64,000 nt of DNA, from positions 1,054,001 through 1,118,000 of the forward strand of contig NZ_CP118963.1 of assembly GCF_029024105.1 (NCBI RefSeq). The letters run 5' to 3'. The first letter of the stretch is position 1; the number at the start of each line of letters is the position of its first letter. The notes under the pieces were generated by a model. It did not search any database. It was given only the letters and a program-made list of their open reading frames with translations, and was not told where the DNA came from. The position numbers were made by a program, and so were the translations under genes. Positions 40,494-49,777 of this stretch are shown here, piece by piece. The DNA is from Acinetobacter lwoffii. Lineage in GTDB: Bacteria > Pseudomonadota > Gammaproteobacteria > Pseudomonadales > Moraxellaceae.

Positions 40494-40814
40494 ATGAGCA
40501 GCAGGATGCAAAAAAATATATCGGCAACCATGTTTTATTCATTGTTATTTGCGATGGGCGGGGCACCAACAATGGCCATGATGATTATTCGTGCGCAAAC
40601 TCAAAATCCCGAAGTGATTTATGCGGCGCTGATTGGTCTGAGTGTCATAATCGCCTGTATATTAGTGCCTATTATTTTATTGCAAAATGCTTTTTTATAT
40701 TTCAAACGTAAAGACGAAATGCTTGAACAGAAAATCAAACCACTCAGCCAGGTTTACCTGGGCTTAAATCTCATCTGTTTGATTTATTGGTTGGCGATAC
40801 AGTATTTGGCTTAA
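40494..40814 (+). CDS. Small three-helix membrane protein
   Basis: 106 aa from the ATG at 40494, with an AAAGAAAG site upstream; longer in-frame starts are weak. Three hydrophobic helices lie at about 10-33, 43-72 and 83-105 (ATMFYSLLFAMGGAPTMAMM; VIYAALIGLSVIIACILVPI; YLGLNLICLIYWLAIQYL), with a charged loop KRKDEMLEQK between the last two. I recognise no family. It stands between purA and the M48 lipoprotein with no clear partner. Confidence 0.65.
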   Translation: MSSRMQKNISATMFYSLLFAMGGAPTMAMMIIRAQTQNPEVIYAALIGLSVIIACILVPIILLQNAFLYFKRKDEMLEQKIKPLSQVYLGLNLICLIYWLAIQYLA

Positions 40815-40926
40815 AAATTACATAATTTATAAGAAGATGAATGAATTAAGCGTTTAGCTGCTGGGCGCTTTCACTTATAATTTTTACAATGTAAATTGCC
40901 CTTGAGCCAAGGTGGAGTAAATTATA

Positions 40927-41700
40927 ATGAAGAATAAACTTTTATTGAGTATGGCGGCTGCTACAGTCGTCACATTATCAGGTTGTACCACCATTGCCGA
41001 TATGGCAGGGGCAGATACTGCGACCTTAAATGCATCTGCGAGCCAAAGCTATAATGCCATGGTCAATGATGCGAAAAACAAAGGTCAACTGGATACCAGT
41101 TCAGCGACCTATAAGCGGATTAATAATGTATTTAACCGTTTGAAACCGGTTGCTAACCAGATGAATCAAACTGGTACGGCATTCCAGTGGCAATTGGCTG
41201 TGCTCAAATCTGACCAGGTCAACGCCTTTGTTGCCCCGGGTGGTAAAGTCGTATTCTATACTGGTATCGTGAATAAACTGAATCTGACTGATGCTGAAAT
41301 TGCAGCGATTATGGGTCATGAAATGGTGCATGCCTTAGAAGAGCATTCTAAGCAGAAAATCGGTGCTCAGGCCCTGACTGATCTGGCTTTAGGTATTGGC
41401 TTGAATGCAGCAGGTGTGGGTCAAGGTGGCGCTGCAGCCGCACAATTGGGTAGTCAGATCGGTATTGGCTTGCCATACTCGCGTAATTTGGAAAGCCGTG
41501 CTGACCAAGGCGGTTTAATGCTGATGGCGCGCGCAGGTTATAACCCGAATGCAGCCATTACCCTGTGGGAAAAAATGAACAAACTTGGTGGCGGCAGTGG
41601 TGCAACCTTCCTGTCTACGCATCCATCGAATAGTCAGCGTATTGGGCAAATGCGTCAACAATTGCCAGCAGCGATGCAGATTTATAACCAAAAAAAATAA
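40927..41700 (+). CDS. M48 family metalloprotease lipoprotein (LoiP/YggG-like)
   Basis: 257 aa with a leader and lipobox LSGC, so an outer-membrane lipoprotein facing the periplasm is likely. The zinc motif H131-E-M-V-H135 sits in IMGHEMVHALEEH; the third ligand is expected in NLESRADQGGLMLM near residue 190. STHPSNSQRI near the end is common in this group. E. coli relatives LoiP and BepA cut misassembled outer-membrane proteins. Without the TPR part of BepA, this one is nearer LoiP. It stands alone. Confidence 0.88.
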   Translation: MKNKLLLSMAAATVVTLSGCTTIADMAGADTATLNASASQSYNAMVNDAKNKGQLDTSSATYKRINNVFNRLKPVANQMNQTGTAFQWQLAVLKSDQVNAFVAPGGKVVFYTGIVNKLNLTDAEIAAIMGHEMVHALEEHSKQKIGAQALTDLALGIGLNAAGVGQGGAAAAQLGSQIGIGLPYSRNLESRADQGGLMLMARAGYNPNAAITLWEKMNKLGGGSGATFLSTHPSNSQRIGQMRQQLPAAMQIYNQKK

Positions 41701-41745
41701 TCCACTGATCATCCTGTAAAAGGAGATCTTGATCGGATTGGAAAG

Positions 41746-41770
41746 GCAGGGCAATGGCTCTGCTTTTTTT
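41746..41770 (+). terminator. Terminator after the M48 gene
   Basis: GCAGGGC (41746-41752) pairs with GGCTCTGC-type sequence at 41757-41763 (one G-U), followed by T7. Confidence 0.75.
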
Positions 41771-41816
41771 ATAGCTAATTGGGTGGTTAATATTCTACGG
41801 GCTATTTTCAGGCAAT

Positions 41817-41847
41817 AAAAAAGGCAAAGTCAGACTTTGCCTTTTTT
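41817..41847. terminator. Bidirectional terminator before the FKBP gene
   Basis: AAGGCAAAGT (41821-41830) and ACTTTGCCTT (41834-41843) form a tight hairpin with A and T flanks; its T run on the minus strand serves the leftward FKBP gene. Confidence 0.88.
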
Positions 41848-41866
41848 CACTCAAGATCAGAAGATC

Positions 41867-42349
41867 TTAGTGCTGGTGACCGCCTACACCGTGTACGTGA
41901 CCGTGATCTAATTCTTCTTGAGAAGCTTCACGAACAGATACGATTTCAACTTCGAAAGTCAGGTCTTGACCAGCAAGTGGGAAGTTAGCATCCACCACAA
42001 CATTGTCGCCTTCAACTGCTTTAACAGTTACGATTTGCACGCCGTCATCAGTTTGAGCTTGGAACTGCATGCCTGCCTGAATGTTGTCTACGCCTTGGAA
42101 CATTTGCGCAGGAACTTCTTGAACTAGGTCAGGGTTGTATTCCCCATAACCTTCAGCAGCAGGAACGTTTACAGTGAATTTTTCACCTACAGTTTTGCCT
42201 TCTAACGCATTTTCTAAACCTGGGATGATGTTACCTGCACCGTGCAAATAGGCAAGTGGTTCACCTTGAGATTGGTCGAGAGTTTCACCCTCTGCGTTAG
42301 TCAATGTGTAGTGGAAAGAAACCACGAGGTTATTTGCAATAGCAGTCAT
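41867..42349 (-). CDS. slyD: FKBP-type peptidyl-prolyl isomerase, SlyD-like
   Basis: 160 aa from the ATG at 42349 (MTAIANNLVVSFHYTL). The FKBP fold is split by an IF chaperone insert (about 70-120) as in SlyD; GEPLAYLHGAGNIIPGLENAL and EKFTVNVPAAEGYGEYN are family blocks. It speeds prolyl isomerisation and holds unfolded proteins. The C-terminus HGHVHGVGGHQH is a His-rich tail like the nickel-binding tail of SlyD, but short and without cysteines. FkpB is the main alternative. Confidence 0.85.
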   Translation of the reverse strand: MTAIANNLVVSFHYTLTNAEGETLDQSQGEPLAYLHGAGNIIPGLENALEGKTVGEKFTVNVPAAEGYGEYNPDLVQEVPAQMFQGVDNIQAGMQFQAQTDDGVQIVTVKAVEGDNVVVDANFPLAGQDLTFEVEIVSVREASQEELDHGHVHGVGGHQH

Positions 42350-42485
42350 GTTAATTGATCCATTCAATTTTTTAAGGGTACATCATAAAGTGAAATTGCA
42401 TTTTTGTAGACTAAAATTAGCAAAAAAACGCAATTTGACAATTTTGTTGACGATTTTTTCATTGATTGGGCCAAATTCTGGAATT

Positions 42486-43772
42486 TCAATGCAATTTCAG
42501 CTTTGGAGAAATTTTTCGTGTAACAAAATCTTTTGCGGTGAGAATGCCAGCATGCGCATAACCATGAATGGTCGCCTGATGAATTCGATATAAAGAAACA
42601 TACATCGATTTGGCAACAAAGCCTTGCACATTGACCTGACCGAGCAACTCGCCGACGGCTTTATTCTGGCTTAAGGAAATCAGTGAACCTTTGTCAGAAA
42701 ATTTAAACATCGGTAAATAACTTTCTTCATTAACACGTGCTTTCAAGGCATTGGCCAGGAAATTGGCCTGTTGGCTAGCCACTTGTGCGCGTGGACCCAA
42801 GACCGGTTCATCTGCAGCAGGCTGGCAGTGAGCACAATCACCAAAAGCAAAAATGTCTGGATCAGATTTGGTTTGCAGGGTGGAGAAGACTTTCAAGCGG
42901 TGAATATTGTCCTTTTCCATATCTTGCAGTTGTGCCAAGACTTCAGGTGCTTTGATACCTGCGGCCCAGACTTTAATCTCGGCATCCAGACTTGAGCCAT
43001 CTGCAAAATAAATTTTGTCTTCATCTACCTTGGCCACACGATGACTGGTAAGGACTTCAATACCGAATTTTTCCAGCTGTTGCATGGTATGTTCAGCAAC
43101 TTTCGGCGAGAGCGCAGTCAAAATACGATCCGCCGCTTCAATTAAGGTAATTTTGACTTTATTTGGATCGACCTTGTTTAAGCCATATTTAAAGAAATTG
43201 TGTTTGGCCTCCACCAACTCGGCAGCCAATTCTACTCCAGTCGCACCGGCGCCAATAATCGCGATATTCAGTTCACGGCTCGAAGCTTCATGTTGAGCAT
43301 TCAAATAGAGATGCAACAGATCCTGCTGAAAGATATCAGCTTGTGGACGGCTGTCGAGAAAATGACAGAACTGTTTGACGCCTTCGGTATTAAAGTCATT
43401 CGAGGTAGAACCCAAGGCCAGTACCAGGGTGTCATAGTCGATGCGCTGGTTCTTCTTGGCTTGGGCTTTTTTGGAGAAATATTCTGTTTCTACCACAATC
43501 TGTTTCGCTTCACGATCCAGACCGGTAAATGTCCCCAAGACAAATTCATAATGATGTGCGGCTGAATGGGCAAAATAATTAGTTTCTTCTTCATGTGGAT
43601 TTAAGGTGCCTGCGGCAACTTCATGCAGCAGCGGTTTCCAGATATGCGTCAGTTTTTGATCGACTAAAACAATCTGCGCTTTGCCGCTTTTACCCAAGCT
43701 CTCACCCAGCTGAGTTGCCAGTTCCAGACCACCGGCACCACCACCCACAATCACGATTTTATGTGCTGTCAT
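42486..43772 (-). CDS. ndh: Type II NADH dehydrogenase
   Basis: 428-aa single-subunit NADH:quinone oxidoreductase, membrane-associated and not proton-pumping. The FAD-binding start is IVIVGGGAGGLELATQLG, the second Rossmann (NADH) motif AIIGAGATGVELAAEL, and FAFGDCAHCQPA is the FAD-end signature. VLALGS in the middle also fits. The C-terminal amphipathic region (VAKSMYVSLYRIHQATIHGY) should anchor it. It is a single gene on the minus strand, and other pyridine nucleotide-disulfide oxidoreductases are less likely. Confidence 0.9.
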   Translation of the reverse strand: MTAHKIVIVGGGAGGLELATQLGESLGKSGKAQIVLVDQKLTHIWKPLLHEVAAGTLNPHEEETNYFAHSAAHHYEFVLGTFTGLDREAKQIVVETEYFSKKAQAKKNQRIDYDTLVLALGSTSNDFNTEGVKQFCHFLDSRPQADIFQQDLLHLYLNAQHEASSRELNIAIIGAGATGVELAAELVEAKHNFFKYGLNKVDPNKVKITLIEAADRILTALSPKVAEHTMQQLEKFGIEVLTSHRVAKVDEDKIYFADGSSLDAEIKVWAAGIKAPEVLAQLQDMEKDNIHRLKVFSTLQTKSDPDIFAFGDCAHCQPAADEPVLGPRAQVASQQANFLANALKARVNEESYLPMFKFSDKGSLISLSQNKAVGELLGQVNVQGFVAKSMYVSLYRIHQATIHGYAHAGILTAKDFVTRKISPKLKLH

Positions 43773-44013
43773 ATATGATTAACCTGTTTATTTTTTTAAT
43801 AAAAATAAGAGAAATAGAGAGAAAATATACTATGGCATGGGCCAGATCGCGTCTTGGTTAAAATTGTTATACACATTACAAAACGTAGCAATTCTGTGAG
43901 GGCAGGTAAGTTTCCCTGTCTTGGGGAGTGATGCAGGGAGAAAAGAAAATCTGCCAGAAGATCAGCGAGTAGATCTTCTAGCTTAAAGAAAAGTAACTTG
44001 AGATGTAGGGCTA

Positions 44014-45327
44014 TTATCTATCTAAAGGATAAAGCTTTACGCTTGGCGTATTGTCTGAAAACAAACTAAATAAGCCTTGTAGCCAGCTAAAGAATTTCTG
44101 AAACAGATTGGCTTCTTCAATTTCGACATGATCTTCAATTTGAATGGTGCGAATCAACTGATTATTCTGATAAACCTGAATGGTGGCCAAAGGCATCATG
44201 GTCGCCAAAGGTGCAATGAGTTCAGATGCTTTCACTTCAACATTGATATGAGTTTGCGTTTCCTGTAAAGGCTCGATACTTTTTAAAACGCCATCACCTG
44301 TATTCAGCATGACACGCTGTTGGGTTTGATCAAACTGGTTCAGGTCAATACTGTAGCCCTGATCATATAAAGAAGTGGTAATGATCTGCGGTTGCTTGGT
44401 TTGCACCTTAAACATTTTTAAGGTGGATTTGATCACAGGCAATTCAGCCAGTAGCTGTTGATCTTTGATCGCTACTTCATTGCGGGTATAGGTATAGGCC
44501 AGATTCATCAGCTTATGTGATACTTCAGCGCGTTTTGCGGCACTTTTAGTACCCAGCACCACCACAATCAGACGGCGATTTGGCATTTCAAAATCTGCTG
44601 TGACACGATTGGCCGTCAGCGCCAGATTGTAGCCTGCCGCACGGGTAAAACCGGTTTTTAAACCATCTACGGTTGGATCGACCTGAAGCACACGGTTGGT
44701 CGCACGATGGAAATGCTGGTTATAGGTAAAGCTTGGCTGCTTGGAATAATACAGATAATCCGGGGTTTCATTCACCACTGCCATAGACAGTCTGGCCAAA
44801 TCGGCGGCAGTCGAATAATGCTCAGGCATGGTAATACCGGCCGGATTCTGGAAGTTGGTATGCTGCATGCCCAGCGCTTTGGCTTCCTGATTCATGCGTT
44901 CAACAAACTGCGGAATACCACCCGAAATTTTCTCAGCCAGCGTGACTGCAGCATCATTGGCAGACATGATAATTAAGCCCGCCAGAAGCTGATCGACTGA
45001 AATCTGATCACCTTCTTTCAGGTACATCTGTGACTCATCCCACATCACAGTTTTAACCACAGAGGTCGCGGTTAAAACTTCATTTTTATCTAATTTTCCG
45101 GCCTCAATTTCCTTTAAGGCAATATAAGCCACCATCATTTTGGTCAGCGAAGCCGGAGCACGCTGAACATCGGCATTGTGCTCTGCAATGACTTGACCAG
45201 ACTGTGAATCCAGAATGGTCCAGGCTTCAGCTTCAACGCTTTCAGGCACAATATTGAGTAGGGCAGCATGTGAAAATGCAGAAATAAATAAACTGAAAAC
45301 CGCAATCAGTGAGATGATGTATTTCAA
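44014..45327 (-). CDS. dacC: D-alanyl-D-alanine carboxypeptidase (PBP5/6 type)
   Basis: 437-aa periplasmic penicillin-binding protein that trims the pentapeptide of peptidoglycan. A signal peptide (1-21), then S60-L-T-K63 with the active serine, S122-A-N and the KTG box in VDGLKTGFT. A C-terminal beta domain follows, and the last 40 residues include an amphipathic anchor (LFQKFFSWLQGLFSLF). Length and layout match DacA/DacC; the exact paralog letter is not certain. Single gene, divergent from the M61 peptidase. Confidence 0.9.
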   Translation of the reverse strand: MKYIISLIAVFSLFISAFSHAALLNIVPESVEAEAWTILDSQSGQVIAEHNADVQRAPASLTKMMVAYIALKEIEAGKLDKNEVLTATSVVKTVMWDESQMYLKEGDQISVDQLLAGLIIMSANDAAVTLAEKISGGIPQFVERMNQEAKALGMQHTNFQNPAGITMPEHYSTAADLARLSMAVVNETPDYLYYSKQPSFTYNQHFHRATNRVLQVDPTVDGLKTGFTRAAGYNLALTANRVTADFEMPNRRLIVVVLGTKSAAKRAEVSHKLMNLAYTYTRNEVAIKDQQLLAELPVIKSTLKMFKVQTKQPQIITTSLYDQGYSIDLNQFDQTQQRVMLNTGDGVLKSIEPLQETQTHINVEVKASELIAPLATMMPLATIQVYQNNQLIRTIQIEDHVEIEEANLFQKFFSWLQGLFSLFSDNTPSVKLYPLDR

Positions 45328-45502
45328 TGGTGTTCCTTGATAACCCGGCGGGTGTTGAACGATTTAATTTTCACGCATGCTATGCCTTTTTTATACAGAT
45401 AGCTAGTCGTAAATGTAGACAAATAAGACAGCTAAACCATACTGGCTTAAAAAATGCTAAGCTAAGCTATATCTCATTTATTTTAATTTTATATCGTTCA
45501 TT

Positions 45503-47206
45503 ATGTTGCATTATCAAATTGAATTTGACGATTATCGTCAGCATCTTATTCACGTGACTGTTCGTTTTCTTGCGGACCCGACCCAAGTCCTGTCATTACC
45601 GACCTGGATTCCGGGAAGCTATCTGATTCGAGAATTTTCCAAGCACATTGAAGCGGTCAAAGCTTATGATGAGGATGGGCGCCAGTTACAGATCCAGAAA
45701 TTTGAAAAGAACAAATGGCGTTTGTTCAATACTGATCATGAACTGATTACAGTGGAATATGATGTCTATGCCTATGACCTGTCCGTTCGTGGTGCATATG
45801 TGGATCAAAATCGTCTCTACGTGAACCCAGCTTGTGCATGTTTAGGGCTAGAAGGTCAGGAAAATAAAGAAATTGAACTGGAAATCTTCCTGCCAGATGA
45901 ATTAAAGCATTTTCAGCTGGCAAGCGGCATGAAAGCCAAAAGTCTGGTCAGAGGCCGTTTCACGCTGAAAGCTAAAAACTATGCCGAACTGATTGATGCG
46001 CCATTTGAGCTAGCAGAACAAACCCGTTTCAGTTTTGAAGCAAATGGTATTCCGCATGAGTTTGTGGTGTCAGGCAAACACGCGATGAATGCGGCGCGTA
46101 TGCAGCAGGACATTGAAAAAATCTGTGCTACAGAAATTTCAATGTTTGGTTCGGCGCCGTTTACAGACTATACCTTTATGACCATGGCAACCGGCAATAG
46201 CTATGGCGGTCTGGAGCATCCAAATTCTACCAGCCTGATTTCACCACGTGATGACTTGCCGAAAGCTAATGAGCCAGAAGAGCCATCTAAAGATTATCAG
46301 CGTTTCTTGGGCTTATGTAGCCATGAATATTTCCATTCATGGTTGGTGAAATTCATTCGCCCTGAAAACTTCGTCAATTATGATTTAAACAGAGAAGGCT
46401 ATACTTCTTTGTTGTGGATCTTTGAAGGTTTCACCTCGTATTATGACGATTTGATCTTGCTACGCAGCGGCGTGATTAATCAGGAATCATATATTACTTT
46501 GTTAAAAGCACAGATTGACCGCTATTTGCAAAATCCGGGACGTGCGATTCAGTCAGTCTCTGAATCCAGTTTTGATGCTTGGGTGAAATTCTATCGTCAG
46601 GATGAAAACTCGAATAATGCAGGTACCAGCTATTATAACAAAGGCTGTTTAGTTGCATTGTGCCTGGATTTGGGTCTGCGTTTACGTGGTTCAAGTCTGG
46701 ATGCCCTGATGCGTCGTTTGTATGAAAACGCTCAGAAGGGTGTTCAGGTACATGAACGGACAATCTTTGAATTATGCAAAGAGCTGACAGGAGATGATTG
46801 GTCAGAACAGATTAATCACTTGATCAATACTACAGATGAATTGCCGCTGGATCAACTCTTCCCTGAATTTGGTATGGCTTATAGCCTGAGAAATGAAAAG
46901 TCTTTGCCATTCGGTTTAAAACTGGCAGATAAGCCGGAAGGTGTGCTGGTTCAATCTGCGCGTCGTGATGGGGTTGCTGTACTCGCTGGCCTTTCTGCCA
47001 ATGATGTCATTATTGCAATTGATGGCTTAAAAGCAACGACCAAACTTGTTGAAAGCTATGCAAAACAGCAAGGTACTTTTACAGTGTATGCATTCCGTCG
47101 TGATGAGCTGATGACCTTCGAGGTTCAAGCTGCGGGTTCTGAACTGACCGAAGTTGAACTGAAAGTGGAAGATCCGGCTAAAGCCGAGAAATGGCTTAAA
47201 GCTTAA
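45503..47206 (+). CDS. M61 family metallopeptidase with PDZ domain
   Basis: 567-aa cytoplasmic-looking peptidase (no signal peptide). The zinc motif H274-E-Y-F-H278 is in CSHEYFHSWLVKFIRPENF, with WIFEGFTSYYDDLILLR providing the third ligand (Glu) as in glycyl aminopeptidases. LSLPTWIPGSYLIREFSKHI at the start is a typical M61 block. A PDZ domain (about 470-545) has GVLVQSARRDGVAVLAGLSANDVIIAIDG. Related enzymes prefer N-terminal glycine or alanine. It is single, with a terminator after it. Confidence 0.9.
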   Translation: MLHYQIEFDDYRQHLIHVTVRFLADPTQVLSLPTWIPGSYLIREFSKHIEAVKAYDEDGRQLQIQKFEKNKWRLFNTDHELITVEYDVYAYDLSVRGAYVDQNRLYVNPACACLGLEGQENKEIELEIFLPDELKHFQLASGMKAKSLVRGRFTLKAKNYAELIDAPFELAEQTRFSFEANGIPHEFVVSGKHAMNAARMQQDIEKICATEISMFGSAPFTDYTFMTMATGNSYGGLEHPNSTSLISPRDDLPKANEPEEPSKDYQRFLGLCSHEYFHSWLVKFIRPENFVNYDLNREGYTSLLWIFEGFTSYYDDLILLRSGVINQESYITLLKAQIDRYLQNPGRAIQSVSESSFDAWVKFYRQDENSNNAGTSYYNKGCLVALCLDLGLRLRGSSLDALMRRLYENAQKGVQVHERTIFELCKELTGDDWSEQINHLINTTDELPLDQLFPEFGMAYSLRNEKSLPFGLKLADKPEGVLVQSARRDGVAVLAGLSANDVIIAIDGLKATTKLVESYAKQQGTFTVYAFRRDELMTFEVQAAGSELTEVELKVEDPAKAEKWLKA

Positions 47207-47228
47207 ATCTACAAGTGTTTGTCATTCA

Positions 47229-47259
47229 ATAAAAACCGGTGCTTCGTCACCGGTTTTTT
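47229..47259. terminator. Bidirectional terminator between M61 and thioesterase genes
   Basis: AAAAACCGGTG (47231-47241), CTTCGT loop and CACCGGTTTTT (47248-47258). Confidence 0.9.
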
Positions 47260-47283
47260 ATTGTATTAAACTTTGAGAAAACA

Positions 47284-47676
47284 TTATTTAATAATCAGTC
47301 GTGATGTGCCACGGAATTCCGCTACGATTTGATTATGTTGATTCATTACCTGAATATCATAAATGCCACTACGGCCACTGCTGGCTTTGTGTTCTGCTAC
47401 AGCAGTCAGTGTGTCGCCAAGCAAGCCCGGTTTTAAATAATGAATACCGCAATGTTGACCGACTGCCGGATGTTCACCGGTATTGCAGGCAATTGCAAAA
47501 GCTGCATCTGCCAGTGCGAAAATCACGGCACCGTTACAGGTCTGATGACCTTGTAAATGTTGTTCAGTCACCTTTAATTCGATCTTTGCATAATTGTGAT
47601 TATAAGAAACCAGATGAGCACCAAGATGCTGAATTAACCGGTCCTGATTAAACATCTGGCTGACTTGCTGATCCAT
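47284..47676 (-). CDS. PaaI-type hotdog thioesterase
   Basis: 130-aa hotdog-fold acyl-CoA thioesterase. GHQTCNGAVIFALADAAFAIACN is the PaaI motif (the Asp in the helix is the catalytic acid; most members have GG before the A and here it is NG). VGQHCGIHYLKPGLLGDTLTAVAEHKASSGRSG completes the core. PaaI clears phenylacetyl-CoA-type esters, but no paa genes are in the window, so the role is open. The gene sits just outside the accessory stretch that follows. Confidence 0.85.
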   Translation of the reverse strand: MDQQVSQMFNQDRLIQHLGAHLVSYNHNYAKIELKVTEQHLQGHQTCNGAVIFALADAAFAIACNTGEHPAVGQHCGIHYLKPGLLGDTLTAVAEHKASSGRSGIYDIQVMNQHNQIVAEFRGTSRLIIK

Positions 47677-48739
47677 TGCAAAACTCCTTTTTAGATACGT
47701 TTTATTTTAAAATATAAATTATATGAATCATAAATAGCATTGGGTAGGCAGAATGACAAGAGGGCAGAGTCAGAAATCTTGTTTGCACACATAAGAAAAA
47801 GTAGGTAAAACCAATATTCAGGTATGGGTTTTTTATTGGATAAAATGAAATTATATAAATATAGATATGGTTCAAAACGTGATTTGGAAGCTTTACAGAA
47901 CAATTATTTTTATGCTCCACATTCGACACAGCTGAATGATCCATCTGAGAATCTATTCAGTGAAAAAGACATTCATAAAGTATTTGAGCTGTTTCATAAT
48001 ATATTTAGTTTTTCGACTTCTGATATTAGGAAAGAATTTGATCAACTATGTCAAAAAGTTAGGAAGGAGGTCGGGATTTACTCTCTAAGTCGAATTCAAA
48101 AGGACGAATTGCTTTGGGCATATTATGCCGATTCACATACAGGATTCTGTATTGAATATGATTTTGAAAAGCTTGATGAACTGAGATCTATAAGTGCTGC
48201 GTTTGAGATTGATTATGCTGAACAAAGACCAGAATTGAAGTTTGATCATGTATTCAAAAATGGAGCGACAGCTGTGGAAAAATTATTGCGAGTTACAACA
48301 GGGACTAAATCTATAAAATGGCGACACGAAGAAGAGTACAGGATTTGTATCGAACCTTTTGGTAGATTTAACTATGATTATAGGGCAGTGAAAGCAATCT
48401 ACTTCGGAATGAGGATGCCTAAATCAAAAATTGATCTCGTAAAAAACAATAACAAATTGCCTGATTCTTATGCAAAAGTATGCCAACAGCAAGTTATGGA
48501 AGTATTGAAAGGAAGAGGTATTAAGTATTATCAAATGAAATTAAAAGAGGATAGTTATGAGTTTGATTGTTATGAGATAGCAGATATTTATCAAAATTCT
48601 CAAAAATACAAAGACAAAGTTCATCTAATTCCAAAGAATTTGATTGACTATAATGACTATGGTCGAGGGGTTGAAAGAGGTTATTTTGATAAGGTTGCAG
48701 AAATCATTAGTAAAGAACCATATTTTTATGAGCTAAATA

Positions 48740-49596
48740 GGGTCTGTTGACATTTCAAGTATAGAATTTACCCGATAAAGGTAGCCAAATAAATATACAA
48801 GCTAATGCAACTGCCCCCTCATAGCTACACTTTAGCTTATCATATCGTGTTGCTATTCCTCTGAACTGCTTTAACCTACAAAATGCATTCTCAACTAAGT
48901 GTCTGATTTTATATAAATACCAATCCATATGATCATTATTTGACTGAGTATTTGATTTTCTTGGAATATTCGCTTTAGTTTTTTTCGCAGATATTTGTTC
49001 TCTTAATGATTCAGAGTCATATCCTTTGTCTGCACAACATACTTCCGTTTCACTCAAATCAAGTTTTTCAATCATTTTGGGAGCAATCTTGACATCATGT
49101 ATCGTTCCATCGGAGATAATAATTTCGATTGGATTGCCATCCGCATCAACAGCTAAGTGTATTTTAGAACTATTTCCACCAATGCTTTTAGAAATATCCT
49201 GATCTTTTATTCCAGCAGAATGTTGGTGTGCCCGAACATGACTACCATCAATAAAAACCCATTCCATATCAGCACTTGAAGAAATTAATTTAAATATTTT
49301 CATTAACTTATCATTTTTACACCAACGATTATATTTTTTAAAGATTGAGTTATACGAACCAAATTCTTTAGGCAAATCACGCCATGGGCAGCCTGTTCTT
49401 ATTCTATAAAGTATTGCTTCGACAAAATTTCTCAAATTAGATTTGAAATAGATATCAAAATTTCGGAAAATAGAAAGTAACTTAGACCAGTGTTGATCAT
49501 TCAGCATTGTACGAGGCATAGCGAGAAGTAAATTTAGTTTGGCGATTAAATTTTACTTTCTCGCTATTTTTTTGAACAGTAAATGTCAACAGACCC
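48740..49596 (-). mobile_element. IS5-family insertion sequence, complete
   Basis: 857 bp bounded by perfect 16-bp inverted repeats: GGGTCTGTTGACATTT (48740-48755) and its complement at 49581-49596. TA flanks both ends (48738-48739 and 49597-49598), a 2-bp target duplication. It carries one full transposase gene on the minus strand and interrupts the DUF2971 gene. The sequences look intact, so it may still move; the ISfinder name is not known to me. Confidence 0.92.
48755..49519 (-). CDS. IS5-family transposase
   Basis: 254-aa DDE transposase. The N-terminal HTH-like part (about 1-75) has LSNFVEAILYRIRTG-like text followed by CPWRDLPKEFGSY, typical of IS5 relatives. The catalytic triad is expected at Asp in VFIDGSHVRAH, Asp in CCADKGYDS and Glu in LVENAFCRLKQFRGIATRYDK. 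It reads in one frame without the programmed frameshift seen in some IS5 groups. The stop lies at the very end of the left inverted repeat. Confidence 0.92.
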   Translation of the reverse strand: MPRTMLNDQHWSKLLSIFRNFDIYFKSNLRNFVEAILYRIRTGCPWRDLPKEFGSYNSIFKKYNRWCKNDKLMKIFKLISSSADMEWVFIDGSHVRAHQHSAGIKDQDISKSIGGNSSKIHLAVDADGNPIEIIISDGTIHDVKIAPKMIEKLDLSETEVCCADKGYDSESLREQISAKKTKANIPRKSNTQSNNDHMDWYLYKIRHLVENAFCRLKQFRGIATRYDKLKCSYEGAVALACIFIWLPLSGKFYT

Positions 49597-49777
49597 TAGT
49601 ATCCATATCTCGAAGGAAGAATCGATTAAGAAAAATCAGCCTGTTATCTTCGCAGGATTTTTTTATGAAAAGAATAATTTACGCCAAATTAAAAGATATT
49701 TCACTTTGGATGAAGTCAATGAAAAATATAGCCTTTTGAATATGGGTTAAAAATTTGGTGACAACATGTCCTACATT

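Larger units (their letters stand above)
47845..49750 (+). pseudogene. DUF2971 gene split by an IS5-family element
   Basis: The 5' part (47845-48739; an ATG at 47824 is also in frame) reads MKLYKYRYGS, LNDPSENLFSE, LLWAYYADSHTGFCIEYDF and WRHEEEYRICIEPF, the pattern of DUF2971 proteins, whose function is unknown. At 48740 an IS adds Arg-Val-Cys and a TGA. Removing the IS (48740-49596) and one TA copy (49597-49598) restores the frame: AGT ATC CAT and so on for 50 more codons to TAA at 49748-49750, a protein of about 348 aa. The gene is AT-rich compared with its neighbours, suggesting transfer. The truncated 5' product may still be made. Confidence 0.85.

Noticed and set aside
47811..47839. CCAATA/TATTGG inverted pair at the DUF2971 start
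   Set aside because: Only 6 bp with a 17-nt loop in AT-rich DNA, likely chance.
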